From assembly GCF_027271155.1 (NCBI RefSeq), contig NZ_CP114542.1, forward strand, positions 434,001-498,000: a stretch of DNA of 64,000 nt, given 5' to 3'. This document shows positions 36,373 through 45,249 of this stretch, one piece after another. Below the pieces are notes generated by a model. The model had not been told where the DNA came from and did no database searches. It worked only from the letters and a program-made list of their open reading frames with translations. This DNA comes from Brevundimonas subvibrioides (GTDB taxonomy: Bacteria; Pseudomonadota; Alphaproteobacteria; Caulobacterales; Caulobacteraceae). The position numbers were made by a program, and so were the translations under genes. Within the stretch, counting starts at the first letter, position 1; the number at the start of each line of letters is the position of its first letter.

Positions 36373-37806
36373 TTGAGCCCACCGGCCGTTCCATGGACGC
36401 TTCCGGCCGGTTGGCGGCGCTGGCTGGCCGAACGCACCTCGACCCAGCTGGCGGCCACCCTGGCCATCATGGCGGTCGTCGCCCTGACCGGGTCCCTGCT
36501 GATCACCGGGCAGGCCGCGCGGCTGGACCAGCGCCAGCAGGCGGCCCTGGCGGCCCTGGCCGACTTTGCCGCCATCGCCGTGAAACTGCCGCCGGACGCC
36601 GGCGCGGAAGAGATGACGGAATCGGACGCCGCCTACTGGTCCGCCTTCCTCAGCGCCTTTCAGGACGGGCCCAGCCGCGAATCCATCACCCTGGAGGAAA
36701 CCTGTCGCACGGGCCGGGGCGGTGCGGGGGTGCGCTTCATCCGCGCGCCCGTCGGCAAGCCGGCCGGTCTGGCGGCGCTGGAGACCGCCCGCACCTATCG
36801 CCTGTCGCGGCTCGGGCCCGGCGTCTATCGGGTGCGGCTGGCCCCGGGTCAGCTCTGCCCGGCCCGCGCCATCGAGGCGGTGATCGTCAAGCGGCCCGTC
36901 GGCGCGCTGCAGGTCATCGTCGGCCGGGTGGTGGATCCGGCGGGTGTCGCCTGGCGCTGGGCCGTCCTGTCGGTCGCCCTGACCGGAGCGCTGATCCTGG
37001 TGTCGGGGCTCGCGGCCGCGACCTTTGCCCGGCGGCGACTGACCAGCGCGATCGCCCAGGTCAGCCTGGCCCTGGACCGGGCCGCGGTGGGCGATTTCTC
37101 GCGGCGGGCCCCCGATGTGGCGGTCGCGCCCGAGATGACCGCCCTGTCGACCCAGGTGAACCGGACGCTTGACCGGCTGGAGGAACTGCTGACCTGGCTG
37201 CGGGATTCGGCCGACCAGCTGGCGCATGACTTCCGCACGCCGCTCGCCCGCGCCTCGCTGCGCCTCGATCGGCTGATGGAGGCCGACGATCCGGCCGAGC
37301 GCGCCCGGCTGGGCGAGGAGGCCAAGCAGGATCTGGCCGACATCACCCGCGCCATGAACGAGGCCATGGCCCTGCGCGACGGCGAGGCCTGGCTGTTCGA
37401 GGACGTCCGGCTGGACGTGCTGGCCGAGGCCTGCGTGGAGCTTTACCAGCCCATCGCCGATATCCGCGGCATCCATATCGTGGCCGGGGGTGAGCCGGTC
37501 TCCGTCCTGGGCGTCCGCTCCCTGTTGCAGCGGGCTGTGGCCAATCTGGTCGATAACGCGGTCAAATTCTCGCCCGAGGGCGGCACCGTCACCCTGCGGG
37601 CCTATGCGGACGAGGCGGAGGTGGCCATCTCCATCGCCGACCAGGGCCCGGGCATGTCCGGTCCCGAGCCGGCACGGGTCGAGGGGACCGACAGCCACGG
37701 CATGGGCCTTGCCTTCGTGCGCGCCATCCTGCGCCGCCACGGCGGCAGGATGACGATTGATGACGCCGCGCCGGGGGCCATCGTCACCGCGCATTTCCCG
37801 CGCTAG
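36373..37806 (+). CDS. HAMP-containing sensor histidine kinase
   Basis: 477 aa, starting from TTG at 36373 (a TTG at 36364 and an upstream read-through are alternatives, none with a good ribosome site). Two membrane helices (about 26-46 and 195-217) flank a periplasmic sensor region, then HAMP, HisKA with phosphoacceptor His285 in DQLAHDFRTPLARA, and HATPase with NLVDNAVKFSPEGG, DQGPGM and SHGMGLAFVRAILRRHGG. A Cys pair at 111 and 162 in the periplasmic loop may form a disulphide. It is the partner of the response regulator upstream and lies 29 bp before the protease gene. Confidence 0.9.
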   Translation: MSPPAVPWTLPAGWRRWLAERTSTQLAATLAIMAVVALTGSLLITGQAARLDQRQQAALAALADFAAIAVKLPPDAGAEEMTESDAAYWSAFLSAFQDGPSRESITLEETCRTGRGGAGVRFIRAPVGKPAGLAALETARTYRLSRLGPGVYRVRLAPGQLCPARAIEAVIVKRPVGALQVIVGRVVDPAGVAWRWAVLSVALTGALILVSGLAAATFARRRLTSAIAQVSLALDRAAVGDFSRRAPDVAVAPEMTALSTQVNRTLDRLEELLTWLRDSADQLAHDFRTPLARASLRLDRLMEADDPAERARLGEEAKQDLADITRAMNEAMALRDGEAWLFEDVRLDVLAEACVELYQPIADIRGIHIVAGGEPVSVLGVRSLLQRAVANLVDNAVKFSPEGGTVTLRAYADEAEVAISIADQGPGMSGPEPARVEGTDSHGMGLAFVRAILRRHGGRMTIDDAAPGAIVTAHFPR

Positions 37807-37834
37807 TCTGTCCGGGACATCAGGGGATGAACCA

Positions 37835-39169
37835 ATGAAACGTGCGGCATTTCTGGCGGGAACGGCGATCGCTCTCACCCTGTTCGGCGCAGGCGCGGCC
37901 TCGGCCCAGAGCGGGCCGTCCAGCCTGCCTTTCGACGCCCGGCGTGGCGTCTTCACCTTTGCGGCGGGGCTTGAGCGTTCGCTGCCCGCCGTGGTGCAGG
38001 TCACCACGCTTGGCGTCTCCGCCGGTCCGACGACCGGCGAGACCGAGCCCACACCGACCGGCAGTGGATCGGGCGTCATCATCGACGCGGCGGCCGGCAT
38101 CATCGTTACCAACAACCATGTCATCGAGGGGGGGCAGAAGTTCCGCGTCGACATGACCGACGGCCGGCTGGTCGACGCGGTCCTGCTGGGGGCCGACAAG
38201 GCGACGGACGTGGCCGTGCTGCAGATCCAGGCCACCGGCCTTTCGCAGGTCGAGACGGTCGATTCCGACACCCTGCGCACCGGCGACCTGGCCTTTGCCG
38301 TCGGCTATCCGCTGGGCCTTGACCAGACCCTGACCATGGGCGTGATCTCGGGGCTCGGGCGTTCGGGCATGGGCGATGCGGTCGAGGACTATATCCAGAC
38401 CGACGCGGCGGTGAACTCGGGCAACTCGGGCGGGCCGCTGCTGGACAGCCGGGGCCGACTGATCGGCATCAACACCTCGATCCTTTCGGGCGACATGGGT
38501 GGCGGCAACGACGGCATCGCCTTCGCCGTGCCGACCCGTATCCTGATGTTCGTGGTCGACCAGATCCGCGCCAACGGATCGGTCACGCGCGGCGTGATCG
38601 GCGCGACGCTCGGCTCCCTGACGGCCGAGCGCGCAGTCGAACGGGGTCTGGGCTTCGTGCGCGGGGCCATTGTCGAGGATGTGGTCCCCGGATCGCCCGC
38701 CGACCGCGCCGGTCTGCGGACCGGCGACGTCATCACCCGCATCCAGAACCGCCCGGTCGCCAATGCCGGCTCGGTCCAGGCGACGGTCGGCATCGCGCCT
38801 CCGGGCACGGCGCTGACCCTGGTCTATCTGCGCGACGGCCAGAGCACGACGGCCCAGATGACCGTCGAGACCGAGTCCACCGCCGCCGTGCAACTGGGCT
38901 CCAGCGCGCTGCAGGCCTATGGCGCCAACATCCGGGCGCTGACGGCTGCTGATGGCAAGGGCGACGAGCCCGGCCTGATCGTCGTGGCGGTTGAGGGTGG
39001 ATCGCCTGCCGCCCAGCAGGACCTGCGCGCAGGCGATGTGATCACGGCGGTCGCGGGCGAGAGCGTCACATCCCTGGCCGATCTGGCCGCAGCCCTGGGC
39101 AACAGCGGGGCTCTGACCGTTCGCCGCGATGGCGAGGTCGTGGAGCTGTCGATCACGCCCGGCAGCTGA
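37835..39169 (+). CDS. HtrA/Do-like periplasmic serine protease with two PDZ domains
   Basis: 444 aa. Signal peptide MKRAAFLAGTAIALTLFGAG with cleavage at ASAQ. Trypsin-like domain with catalytic His95 (TNNHVIEGG), Asp125 (ATDVAVL) and Ser198 (NSGNSGGPL), followed by two PDZ domains (about 245-335 and 350-440; GLRTGDVITRIQNRPVANAG, DLRAGDVITAVAGESV). It degrades or refolds misfolded periplasmic proteins. It follows a two-component pair, giving a likely envelope-stress operon. AGGGGA lies 10 bases before the ATG. A strong terminator follows. It is shorter than DegP but has the full triad. Confidence 0.93.
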   Translation: MKRAAFLAGTAIALTLFGAGAASAQSGPSSLPFDARRGVFTFAAGLERSLPAVVQVTTLGVSAGPTTGETEPTPTGSGSGVIIDAAAGIIVTNNHVIEGGQKFRVDMTDGRLVDAVLLGADKATDVAVLQIQATGLSQVETVDSDTLRTGDLAFAVGYPLGLDQTLTMGVISGLGRSGMGDAVEDYIQTDAAVNSGNSGGPLLDSRGRLIGINTSILSGDMGGGNDGIAFAVPTRILMFVVDQIRANGSVTRGVIGATLGSLTAERAVERGLGFVRGAIVEDVVPGSPADRAGLRTGDVITRIQNRPVANAGSVQATVGIAPPGTALTLVYLRDGQSTTAQMTVETESTAAVQLGSSALQAYGANIRALTAADGKGDEPGLIVVAVEGGSPAAQQDLRAGDVITAVAGESVTSLADLAAALGNSGALTVRRDGEVVELSITPGS

Positions 39170-39525
39170 TCCTTCGGTCTGCCGATACGGAAACGCCGGG
39201 GTCGTCGCCCCGGCGTCTTTCGTTTCTGGCCGGGCTCCGGGCAGCAAAACGCCCGCCGTGCCATTCGGGGGGAGGGGCGGCAGGGCGGGCGTCTCGCTCT
39301 GGAGGAAGCGTCGGCCCGTCGGAGCCCATAAACTGGAGTCATCCAGGGGGGCTGGGGGGGCTGTTCAGGATCCGGGACGCTTCCGAACTCCGTCAGGCCG
39401 ACGGTCTGTATCTCGCGGCCTGATCTGTCCACTGATGGACCGAAACGGGGCCATTTCGTGTCGGGCGATCTTTTCCGGCCTGCGGTCCGCTGGCGTTCGT
39501 CGGGCGTGCGCCTAGATTGATCCTC
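39170..39525. other. 356-bp intergenic region
   Basis: Besides the terminator above, a second stem ACGCCCGCC (39249-39257)/GGCGGGCGT (39284-39292) with G-rich loop is preceded by AAAA, so it could end transcription on the minus strand, though no minus gene enters from this side. I see no ORF with start signals and no recognisable operator. The rest precedes the DUF2794 gene and must contain its promoter, which I cannot place. Confidence 0.5.
39194..39225 (+). terminator. Intrinsic terminator of the kinase-protease operon
   Basis: 8-bp stem CGCCGGGG/CCCCGGCG (39194-39201 with 39208-39215), six-base loop, then TCTTTCGTTT. It lies 24 bp after the HtrA stop codon. Confidence 0.85.
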
Positions 39526-39864
39526 ATGAGCGCCGATGTCACCCCTTTCGATCCGTCCCCGTCCGGATCCGTCTTCTTCGAGCGGCGCGAGCTGGACCTG
39601 ATCCTGCGGGTCTACGGCCGCATGGTCGCCCAGGCCGAATGGCGCGACTATGCCATGGTCGGCGGCAGGGAGGCGGCCGAGTTCGCCGTCTTCCGCCGCT
39701 CGGGCGACGCCCCCGCCTATCGCATCGAGAAACGCCCGTCGTTGCAGACGCGACAGGGCCAGTGGTCGGTCATCGGCGAGGGCGGCGTGGTGCTGAAGCG
39801 CGGCCGCGAGCTGGCCCAGGTGCTGCGCGTCTTCGACAGCCGCAAGTTTCAGGTGGTCGAATAG
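39526..39864 (+). CDS. DUF2794 family protein
   Basis: 112 aa, starting MSADVTPFDPSPSG. DUF2794 is an alphaproteobacterial family of about this length: FFERRELDLILRVYGRMVAQ (helix), AEWRDYAMVGGREAAEFAVFRRS, YRIEKRPSLQTRQGQWSVIGEGG and LKRGRELAQVLRVFDSRKFQVV. A beta-rich basic protein with no signal peptide; its role is unknown. A hairpin-terminator follows in the convergent spacer to the Bax-inhibitor family gene. Confidence 0.88.
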   Translation: MSADVTPFDPSPSGSVFFERRELDLILRVYGRMVAQAEWRDYAMVGGREAAEFAVFRRSGDAPAYRIEKRPSLQTRQGQWSVIGEGGVVLKRGRELAQVLRVFDSRKFQVVE

Positions 39865-39868
39865 AAAA

Positions 39869-39892
39869 GGCCCCGCCGTTTCCAGCGGGGCC
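39869..39892 (-). terminator. Bidirectional terminator between DUF2794 and YccA-type genes
   Basis: GGCCCCGC/GCGGGGCC 8-bp stem (39869-39876 with 39885-39892), eight-base loop. The minus-strand read-out ends in CTTTTCTA, which serves the membrane-protein gene ending at 39921; the plus side lacks a T-tract. Confidence 0.7.
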
Positions 39893-39920
39893 TCCTGTCA
39901 TCTGTGCCGGAGCGATGCGA

Positions 39921-40682
39921 TCAGCGACGGCCGCCAAACAGGGCGAGCATGAACTGGAACATGTTGATGAAGTCCAGATACAGGCTGAGCGCGCCGTAGC
40001 TGGTGGCGACGCTCATCCGGGTGCGGTCGCCGCCCAGGGCGTAGTAGGTCATCTTCAGCCGCTGCGTGTCATAGGCCGTCAAGCCCGCGAACAGCAGGAC
40101 CCCGACGGCCGAAATGATCATCTGCATTGGCCCGCTGTTCAGGAACATGTTCACGACAGAGGCGATGATCAGGCCGATCACGCCGATGATCAGGAAGCTG
40201 CCGATGCCCGACAGGTCCCGCTTGGTCGTATAGCCCCAGAGGCTCAGGGCCCCAAAGGCCGCGGCGGTGACCAGGAAGGTCGAGACGATCGACGTGGACG
40301 TGTACAGCAGCACCACGCTGCCCATCGAGGCACCGATCAAGGCCACGACGAGCCAGTAGATGGCGCTGGCCGCGCCCGACGTCGGATTCCGCATGACGAA
40401 GCCCGAGACCAGCAAGACGGCCAGGGGCGAGAAGGCCACGATCATCCCCAGTATGGTAAAGCCTGTGACCCGCGTCACGCCGTCGGGGAACAGCTGCGTG
40501 GCGTACAGCAGGTCGCGCACCGGCGGGAACGATCCGGTCACATAGGCCAGGGCCGCCGATACCAGCAGCCCCAGGGCAACCTTGTTATAGACCCCCAGCA
40601 TGAAGCTGCGCAGGCCGGTATCCACGGCCATGTCGGCCGGGGCATTCACCGGGGTCGAAAAACCGTTTCTGAAGTCGCTCAT
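39921..40682 (-). CDS. Bax inhibitor-1/YccA family membrane protein
   Basis: 253 aa with seven predicted membrane helices: KVALGLLVSAALAYVTGS, FTILGMIVAFSPLAVLLVSG, AIYWLVVALIGASMGSVVLL, IVSTFLVTAAAFGALSLW, IGSFLIIGVIGLIIASVVN, MIISAVGVLLFAGLTAYDT and the C-terminal YGALSLYLDFINMFQFMLAL. The YDTQRLK and ALSLYLDFINMF motifs are typical of the BI-1/YccA superfamily, whose members modulate Ca flux or membrane-protease (FtsH) substrate turnover. Short soluble N-terminus precedes. Terminator hairpin at the 3' end. Confidence 0.93.
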   Translation of the reverse strand: MSDFRNGFSTPVNAPADMAVDTGLRSFMLGVYNKVALGLLVSAALAYVTGSFPPVRDLLYATQLFPDGVTRVTGFTILGMIVAFSPLAVLLVSGFVMRNPTSGAASAIYWLVVALIGASMGSVVLLYTSTSIVSTFLVTAAAFGALSLWGYTTKRDLSGIGSFLIIGVIGLIIASVVNMFLNSGPMQMIISAVGVLLFAGLTAYDTQRLKMTYYALGGDRTRMSVATSYGALSLYLDFINMFQFMLALFGGRR

Positions 40683-40826
40683 CGCGAGATCAATCTCCAA
40701 TGGGCCGGAGGAAAAGTCTCCGGCGACTGCAGAGAATATCGGGTGTCCTCCGCTTTCTTGCAAGCGGCTCGCAGCAGGATCGGTTCCGACCTTTCGCCGC
40801 AGGGCCGACGCCGATAGGCTGGCCCC

Positions 40827-41363
40827 ATGCTGCGCCTGTTCACCGCCCTGCCCATCCCCTTCGACGTGGCCGAAACCCTGGGCCGCCGACAGGCTGGCCT
40901 GCCGGGCGCCCGATGGCGCAGCGCCGAACAGCTCCACATCACCCTGGCCTTCTATGGCGAGGTCGAGGAACGCCGCGCCGACGACCTGGCCGCCGAACTG
41001 GCCCGTATCCCGCCGGGGGCGTTCGAGATCGAACTGAAGGGCGTGGGAGCGTTCGGCGATGCGCACCGCAGCCATACCCTGTGGGCCGGGGTGGAGCCAT
41101 GCGAGCGGCTGACCGTCCTGGCCGGGCGCTGCAAGGCGGCGGCCGAGCGGGCGGGGGTCAGGATGGAGCCCCGGCTTTATCGCCCCCACCTGACCCTGGC
41201 CTATCTGAAGACACAGACCAATCCCGACCGGATCGGGGCCTGGATCACTGGCCACAACCTGCTGCATTCGCCGCCGATCCGGATCGACCGCTTCGGCCTT
41301 TATTCCAGTCTTCTGTCCGATGGCGGCAGCCACTATGAGCTGGAACGGGAGTATCCGCTGTGA
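40827..41363 (+). CDS. thpR: RNA 2',3'-cyclic phosphodiesterase ThpR (2H phosphoesterase)
   Basis: 178 aa with the two catalytic HxTx motifs: HITL (about residue 38) and HLTL (about residue 121), characteristic of the 2H phosphoesterase superfamily, and the family ending SHYELEREYPL. ThpR (LigT-like) hydrolyses 2',3'-cyclic phosphates of RNA ends. No signal peptide. Its TGA stop overlaps the GTG start of the following GNAT gene as GTGA, so both are translationally coupled. It is divergent from the YccA-family gene. Confidence 0.93.
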   Translation: MLRLFTALPIPFDVAETLGRRQAGLPGARWRSAEQLHITLAFYGEVEERRADDLAAELARIPPGAFEIELKGVGAFGDAHRSHTLWAGVEPCERLTVLAGRCKAAAERAGVRMEPRLYRPHLTLAYLKTQTNPDRIGAWITGHNLLHSPPIRIDRFGLYSSLLSDGGSHYELEREYPL

Positions 41364-41920
41364 CTGCCCGCGACATCGGCCCCGTGATCGAGACCGGACG
41401 CCTGATCCTGCGACCGCCGATCGTCGAGGATTTTCCGCGCTGGGCCGAATTCCAGGCCGACCCCGAGACCAACCGGTTCCTGGGCGGGGTCCAGCCGCCG
41501 CCCCAGACCTGGCGCACCCTGATGGCCGTCATCGGCCAGTGGGCCGCGACGGGCGAGGCCATGTTTTCGGTGATCGAGAAGGACAGTGGCCTGTGGATGG
41601 GCCGGATCGGACCGCTGCACCCCTATGGCTGGCCTGGCACCGAGGTGGGCTGGAGCCTGCATCCCGATGCGCGGGGGCGTGGCTATGCGGTGGAGGCGGC
41701 GGTGGCGAGCATGGACTATGCGATCGATGTTCTTGGCTGGACGGACGTGATCCACTGTATAGCACCCGAGAACCTGGCCTCGGTGCGGGTGGCCCGGACG
41801 CTGGGGTCCGTCAATCGAGGGCCGGGTCGACTGCCCGAGCCGATGCAGGACGAACCCGTCGACCTTTGGGGTCAGAGCGCCGACGAATGGCGCGCGAACC
41901 GCAAGCGCTTCCGGGTCTGA
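41360..41920 (+). CDS. GNAT-family N-acetyltransferase
   Basis: 186 aa, starting at the GTG at 41360, which overlaps the thpR stop, with GGGAG upstream. RimJ/RimL-like acetyltransferase: TGRLILRPPIVEDFPRWAEF, EVGWSLHPDARGRGYAVEAA (acetyl-CoA-binding R-x2-G-x-G/A region: DARGRGYAVEA) and NLASVRVARTLG. It would transfer an acetyl group to an amine of a protein or small molecule. The substrate is unknown. Cotranscribed with thpR. Confidence 0.87.
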   Translation: MTARDIGPVIETGRLILRPPIVEDFPRWAEFQADPETNRFLGGVQPPPQTWRTLMAVIGQWAATGEAMFSVIEKDSGLWMGRIGPLHPYGWPGTEVGWSLHPDARGRGYAVEAAVASMDYAIDVLGWTDVIHCIAPENLASVRVARTLGSVNRGPGRLPEPMQDEPVDLWGQSADEWRANRKRFRV

Positions 41921-41978
41921 GCAACTATCGTCCATCGCCATCGTATCTTCGCGGACAATGCCGATCACCGGAGAGCCC

Positions 41979-42506
41979 ATGACCGCCGCCCGACCGCTCG
42001 CCCTCGCCGCCGCCGCCCTGCTGGCCAGCGCCCTGCCAGCCGCAGCCCAGGCCACGAATGTGGACCTGGACCGGTTCGACGGCCGCTGGTTCGAGATCGC
42101 GCGCAATGACAACGGACTGCAGCGCGACTGCAGTCGCGCCCAGATCGACTTCGACCCCGCGACCCGGGCCAGCCGCTATTCCATCCTGGTCATCTGCACG
42201 CGGCGCGGGACGGGCCGCGTCGAGACCCTGCGGGCCCATGCCTCGGTGACCGATCCGGCCACCAATGCCAGGTTCCGGTTCAGTCTGACGGGTCTGCTGA
42301 GCTTCGGTGGGCTGGCGTCGCAGCACTACTGGATCTGGGATCACGCACCCGACTACAGCTGGGCCATCATGGGCCTGCCGAACAAGTCCAGCTGGTGGAT
42401 CTGGCACCGGACCCAGACGCCCTCCGCCTCCGTCCGGACCGCGACCCTGGCCCGTGCCCGGGCGCTCGGCTTCGACACCTCGGGCGTCGTGCAGACCGGG
42501 GTCTGA
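41979..42506 (+). CDS. Lipocalin family protein (Blc-like)
   Basis: 175 aa from the ATG at 41979 with GGAGAG upstream (41958 also in frame). Cleavable signal peptide ending AAAQA, with no lipobox cysteine, so it is periplasmic rather than lipid-anchored, unlike E. coli Blc. Lipocalin signature DRFDGRWFEIARNDN (the G-x-W motif), TDPATNARFRFSL and YWIWDHAPDYSWAIMG. It probably binds a hydrophobic ligand. Cys residues at CSRAQ and ICTRR could make a disulphide. Confidence 0.85.
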   Translation: MTAARPLALAAAALLASALPAAAQATNVDLDRFDGRWFEIARNDNGLQRDCSRAQIDFDPATRASRYSILVICTRRGTGRVETLRAHASVTDPATNARFRFSLTGLLSFGGLASQHYWIWDHAPDYSWAIMGLPNKSSWWIWHRTQTPSASVRTATLARARALGFDTSGVVQTGV

Positions 42507-42596
42507 CGCCCGGCGGCGTCTCCAGCGCCGGGGCGAAGCCATGGTTTTCGACCCGCCCGGGCGGATTTGAACCGGTCCTTGCCGCGCTTGCGGACG

Positions 42597-42611
42597 GAAC
42601 TTAACCGGAAC
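42597..42611. promoter_or_regulatory. LexA (SOS) box GAAC-N7-GAAC
   Basis: GAAC at 42597-42600 and 42608-42611 with exactly seven bases between; this equals the alphaproteobacterial SOS box GTTC-N7-GTTC on the other strand. It lies 12 bp before the ATG of the mmcB-like gene, where LexA would block transcription until DNA damage. Confidence 0.75.
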
Positions 42612-42622
42612 ATAGTGCGGCC

Positions 42623-43066
42623 ATGCCCGCAGCCGCTCATCTGGAACTCGTATTCAGCCGTCCCGAAACGACGCTGGGCGTGACGCGCGGAGCCGGCCGG
42701 CTGCTGGCGGACCTTGGCTATGCGCCGCTTCTGGAAGTCTGTCTGCCCAACGGGCGGCGTGCCGACGTCATGGCCCTGGGCCGCAAGGGCGACATCGTGA
42801 TCGTCGAGGTGAAATCCGGGCTCGACGACTATCGCGTCGACCGCAAATGGCCCGAATACGCGCCCTTCTGCGACGCCTTCTATTTCGCTGTCGCGCCGGA
42901 GTTTCCCGACGGTGTCCTGCCGGACGCGCCGGGCCTGATCGTGGCCGACGGCTTCGGCGGGGCGGTGGTGCGCGAGGCACCCGTCAGTGCCCTGGCTCCG
43001 GCCCGGCGCAAGGCCCTGACCATCGCCTTCGGCCGTCTGGCCGCGATGCGGACCCTGAAGCCCTAA
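42623..43066 (+). CDS. mmcB: MmcB-family DNA repair protein
   Basis: 147 aa. Nuclease-like fold segments: LEVCLPNGRRADVMALGRKG, IVIVEVKSGLDDYRVDRKW (D/E-x-K catalytic pattern of PD-(D/E)XK enzymes) and YAPFCDAFYFAVAP. MmcB of Caulobacter is a mitomycin-C-inducible protein of the SOS response. An SOS box sits immediately upstream, matching the known LexA control. Activity is inferred from the D-x-K pattern. It overlaps the stop of the convergent RegA-type gene by four bases. Confidence 0.85.
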   Translation: MPAAAHLELVFSRPETTLGVTRGAGRLLADLGYAPLLEVCLPNGRRADVMALGRKGDIVIVEVKSGLDDYRVDRKWPEYAPFCDAFYFAVAPEFPDGVLPDAPGLIVADGFGGAVVREAPVSALAPARRKALTIAFGRLAAMRTLKP

Positions 43067-43641
43067 CGCGGTGCGCGCTTGGCCAGGATGCGCTGAAGGG
43101 TGCGGCGATGCATGCCCAGGCGACGCGCGGTCTCCGAGACATTGTGGTCGCACAGCTCATAGACCCGCTGGATATGCTCCCAGCGCACCCGGTCGGCGCT
43201 CATGGGATTGTCCGGCGGCTCAGGCGCATCGCCGGTGGCCAGCAATGCCTTGACCACGTCGTCGGCGTCGGCCGGCTTCGACAGATAGTCGACGGCCCCG
43301 GCCTTGACGGCTGCGACCGCCGTGGCGATCGCGCCATAGCCGGTCAGCATGACGATGCGGGAATCGGCGCGGCGATCGCGGATGGCCTCGACCACCTTCA
43401 GCCCGTTGCCGTCCTCCAGCCTCATGTCCAGCACGGCGAAGGCCGGCTGGGTCGTCTTCAGCGCCTCGGTGGCTTCCGAGACCGAGCCGACGGTCGTCAC
43501 CTCGAAGCCGCGCGACTCCAGCGCCCTGCCAAGGCGCGTGCGCAAGGCCTGATCGTCGTCCAGCAGCATCAGCGAGCGATCCGCCAGACCGGCGATGCGC
43601 TCCTCGATATTGGGTGTGGTGGCGGTGGCTGTGGTCGGCAT
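43063..43641 (-). CDS. regA: RegA/ActR/PrrA-type response regulator
   Basis: 192 aa. Receiver with phosphoacceptor Asp72 (LDMRLEDGNG), YLSKP near residue 105, and a C-terminal Fis-like HTH (SETARRLGMHRRTLQRILAK). The linker PPDNPMSADRVRWEHIQRVYE is a hallmark of the RegA/ActR/PrrA group. It activates genes for redox- and oxygen-responsive energy metabolism. Gene order is regB then regA on the same strand (86 bp apart), divergent from senC as in photosynthetic alphaproteobacteria. The ATG at 43641 fits the family start. Confidence 0.92.
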   Translation of the reverse strand: MPTTATATTPNIEERIAGLADRSLMLLDDDQALRTRLGRALESRGFEVTTVGSVSEATEALKTTQPAFAVLDMRLEDGNGLKVVEAIRDRRADSRIVMLTGYGAIATAVAAVKAGAVDYLSKPADADDVVKALLATGDAPEPPDNPMSADRVRWEHIQRVYELCDHNVSETARRLGMHRRTLQRILAKRAPR

Positions 43642-43727
43642 GACGGCGGTCTCCCTGCTGTCGAGATCGGTTGCCGCACCGCTTGCGTCAAGCGGTGCGG
43701 CGTTGGGTCGCTTGTCGGGGTCGGGTC

Positions 43728-45194
43728 TCAGGTCGGCACGGCCTCCAGCGCCTTGCGCGGCCACCGCACGGTGACCCGCGCGCCCCGGTTCGCGCCCGGC
43801 CCCCCGTCGCCATGGCTGACCACGACCTGGCCGCCCGTCCGCTCCAGCAGGGTCCGGGCAATGAAGAAGCCCAGCCCCATGCCGCCCTGGCTGGGAATGG
43901 CGTCCAGAACCGTCGCTGCCGTCCGGCCCTTCTTGCCCGGCCGCGTGGCTCCGGCCGCGGCGGCCAGCTGGGTCGCCAGCACCTGGCGCGCCTTGCCGTG
44001 CGGACGGCTGGTGACATACGGCTCCCCCAGCCGGGGCAGGATGTCGGCGGCGAAGCCCGGCCCGTCGTCCAGCACCTCGATCGTGATCCACTGCACATCG
44101 GCCGTGCCCAGCACCCGCACCCGGGTGGCGGCGAAGTCGGCGGCGTTCTCGACGATGGCCGAAAGCCCGTGGATGACTTCGGCCAGGCGGCGGACGTGGG
44201 GTGCGGCCATGCCCGTGGGCGTGCGGACCTCGACCGAGATGTCCAGGTCGAAGCCCAGGTGCGGCTCCACCACCTCGGACAGCAGGGCCTTGAGCCCCAC
44301 TTCGGTGTAGAGCTCGTCCCCGTCCTCGGGCCGTTGCGACAGGCGTTTCAGGATCTCGCGACACCGGTCGGCCTGCAGCAGCATCAGTCGCGCATCTTCC
44401 GCGATGGGACCGTCGGGGGCCGCCGCGCGCAGCAGCTCCTTGGCCACGATCTGGATGGTCGCCAGCGGCGTGCCCAGTTCGTGGGCGGCCGCGGCGGCCA
44501 GTCCGCCCAGCGCCGCCAGCCTCTGCTCGCGCTGCAGAACGTCCTGGGTCGTGGCCAGGGCCAGTTCCAGCTTCTCGGCCTCGGCGGCGACCCGCCAGGC
44601 ATAGGCGGCCGTAAAGACCACGCCCGTGATGAGGGCCAGCCCGACCCCGAACCGATACAGCGGGGGCAGGTCCAGTTCGGTCCCCGATACCCAGGGCAGG
44701 GGCATGGACCAGAAGAACAGGGCGGTGGTCGAGACGAACACCATCAGACCCAGCAAGAGCGCCTGCCGCCCCGGCAGGGACGCCGCCGCCACGGTCACGG
44801 GCGCCACCAGCAGCAGGCAGAACGGATTCTCCAGCCCGCCGGTGAAGGCCAGCAGCGCCGTCAGCTGCAGGATGTCGAACCCCAGATGGATCGCGGTCTG
44901 GCGACCGTCGGGCAGGCGGCTGTCGGTCTGGCGCAGGCGCGACATGGCCGACAGATTCACCAGGGCGCTGATCCCGATGACGCTCAGCACCTGCCAGACC
45001 GGCAGGGGGAAATGCAGCATCATGACCAGGACGATGACCGTCGCGGTCTGACCCGCGATGGCCAGCCAGCGCAGGATGATCAGGGTGCGAAGGCTCAGGC
45101 CGCGCGCACGGCGGGGCAGGTCGCGCCAGCCCGGCACGACCGCGCCCTGCGACGTGTTGGCGGCAAAGGACGGGCTGGCTTCGCTCTGGTTCAC
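43728..45194 (-). CDS. regB: RegB/ActS/PrrB-type redox sensor histidine kinase
   Basis: 488 aa from GTG 45194 (other GTGs at 45218 and 45248 possible). Six membrane helices at about 35-60, 68-85, 100-117, 125-145, 150-166 and 180-200. The loop GGLENPFCLLLVAPVTVAA is the quinone-sensing signature of RegB. H-box LAAAAAHELGTP with His238, and Cys278, exactly 40 residues on, matching the redox-active cysteine of RegB. ATPase domain: NAADFAATRV, DDGPGF and MGLGFFIARTLLERTGG. It phosphorylates the RegA partner downstream. Confidence 0.92.
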   Translation of the reverse strand: MNQSEASPSFAANTSQGAVVPGWRDLPRRARGLSLRTLIILRWLAIAGQTATVIVLVMMLHFPLPVWQVLSVIGISALVNLSAMSRLRQTDSRLPDGRQTAIHLGFDILQLTALLAFTGGLENPFCLLLVAPVTVAAASLPGRQALLLGLMVFVSTTALFFWSMPLPWVSGTELDLPPLYRFGVGLALITGVVFTAAYAWRVAAEAEKLELALATTQDVLQREQRLAALGGLAAAAAHELGTPLATIQIVAKELLRAAAPDGPIAEDARLMLLQADRCREILKRLSQRPEDGDELYTEVGLKALLSEVVEPHLGFDLDISVEVRTPTGMAAPHVRRLAEVIHGLSAIVENAADFAATRVRVLGTADVQWITIEVLDDGPGFAADILPRLGEPYVTSRPHGKARQVLATQLAAAAGATRPGKKGRTAATVLDAIPSQGGMGLGFFIARTLLERTGGQVVVSHGDGGPGANRGARVTVRWPRKALEAVPT

Positions 45195-45249
45195 GACGGG
45201 TCTATAGACCGTCTCCACCCCGATGTCGGCCCCGTCCCATGGAGACACG

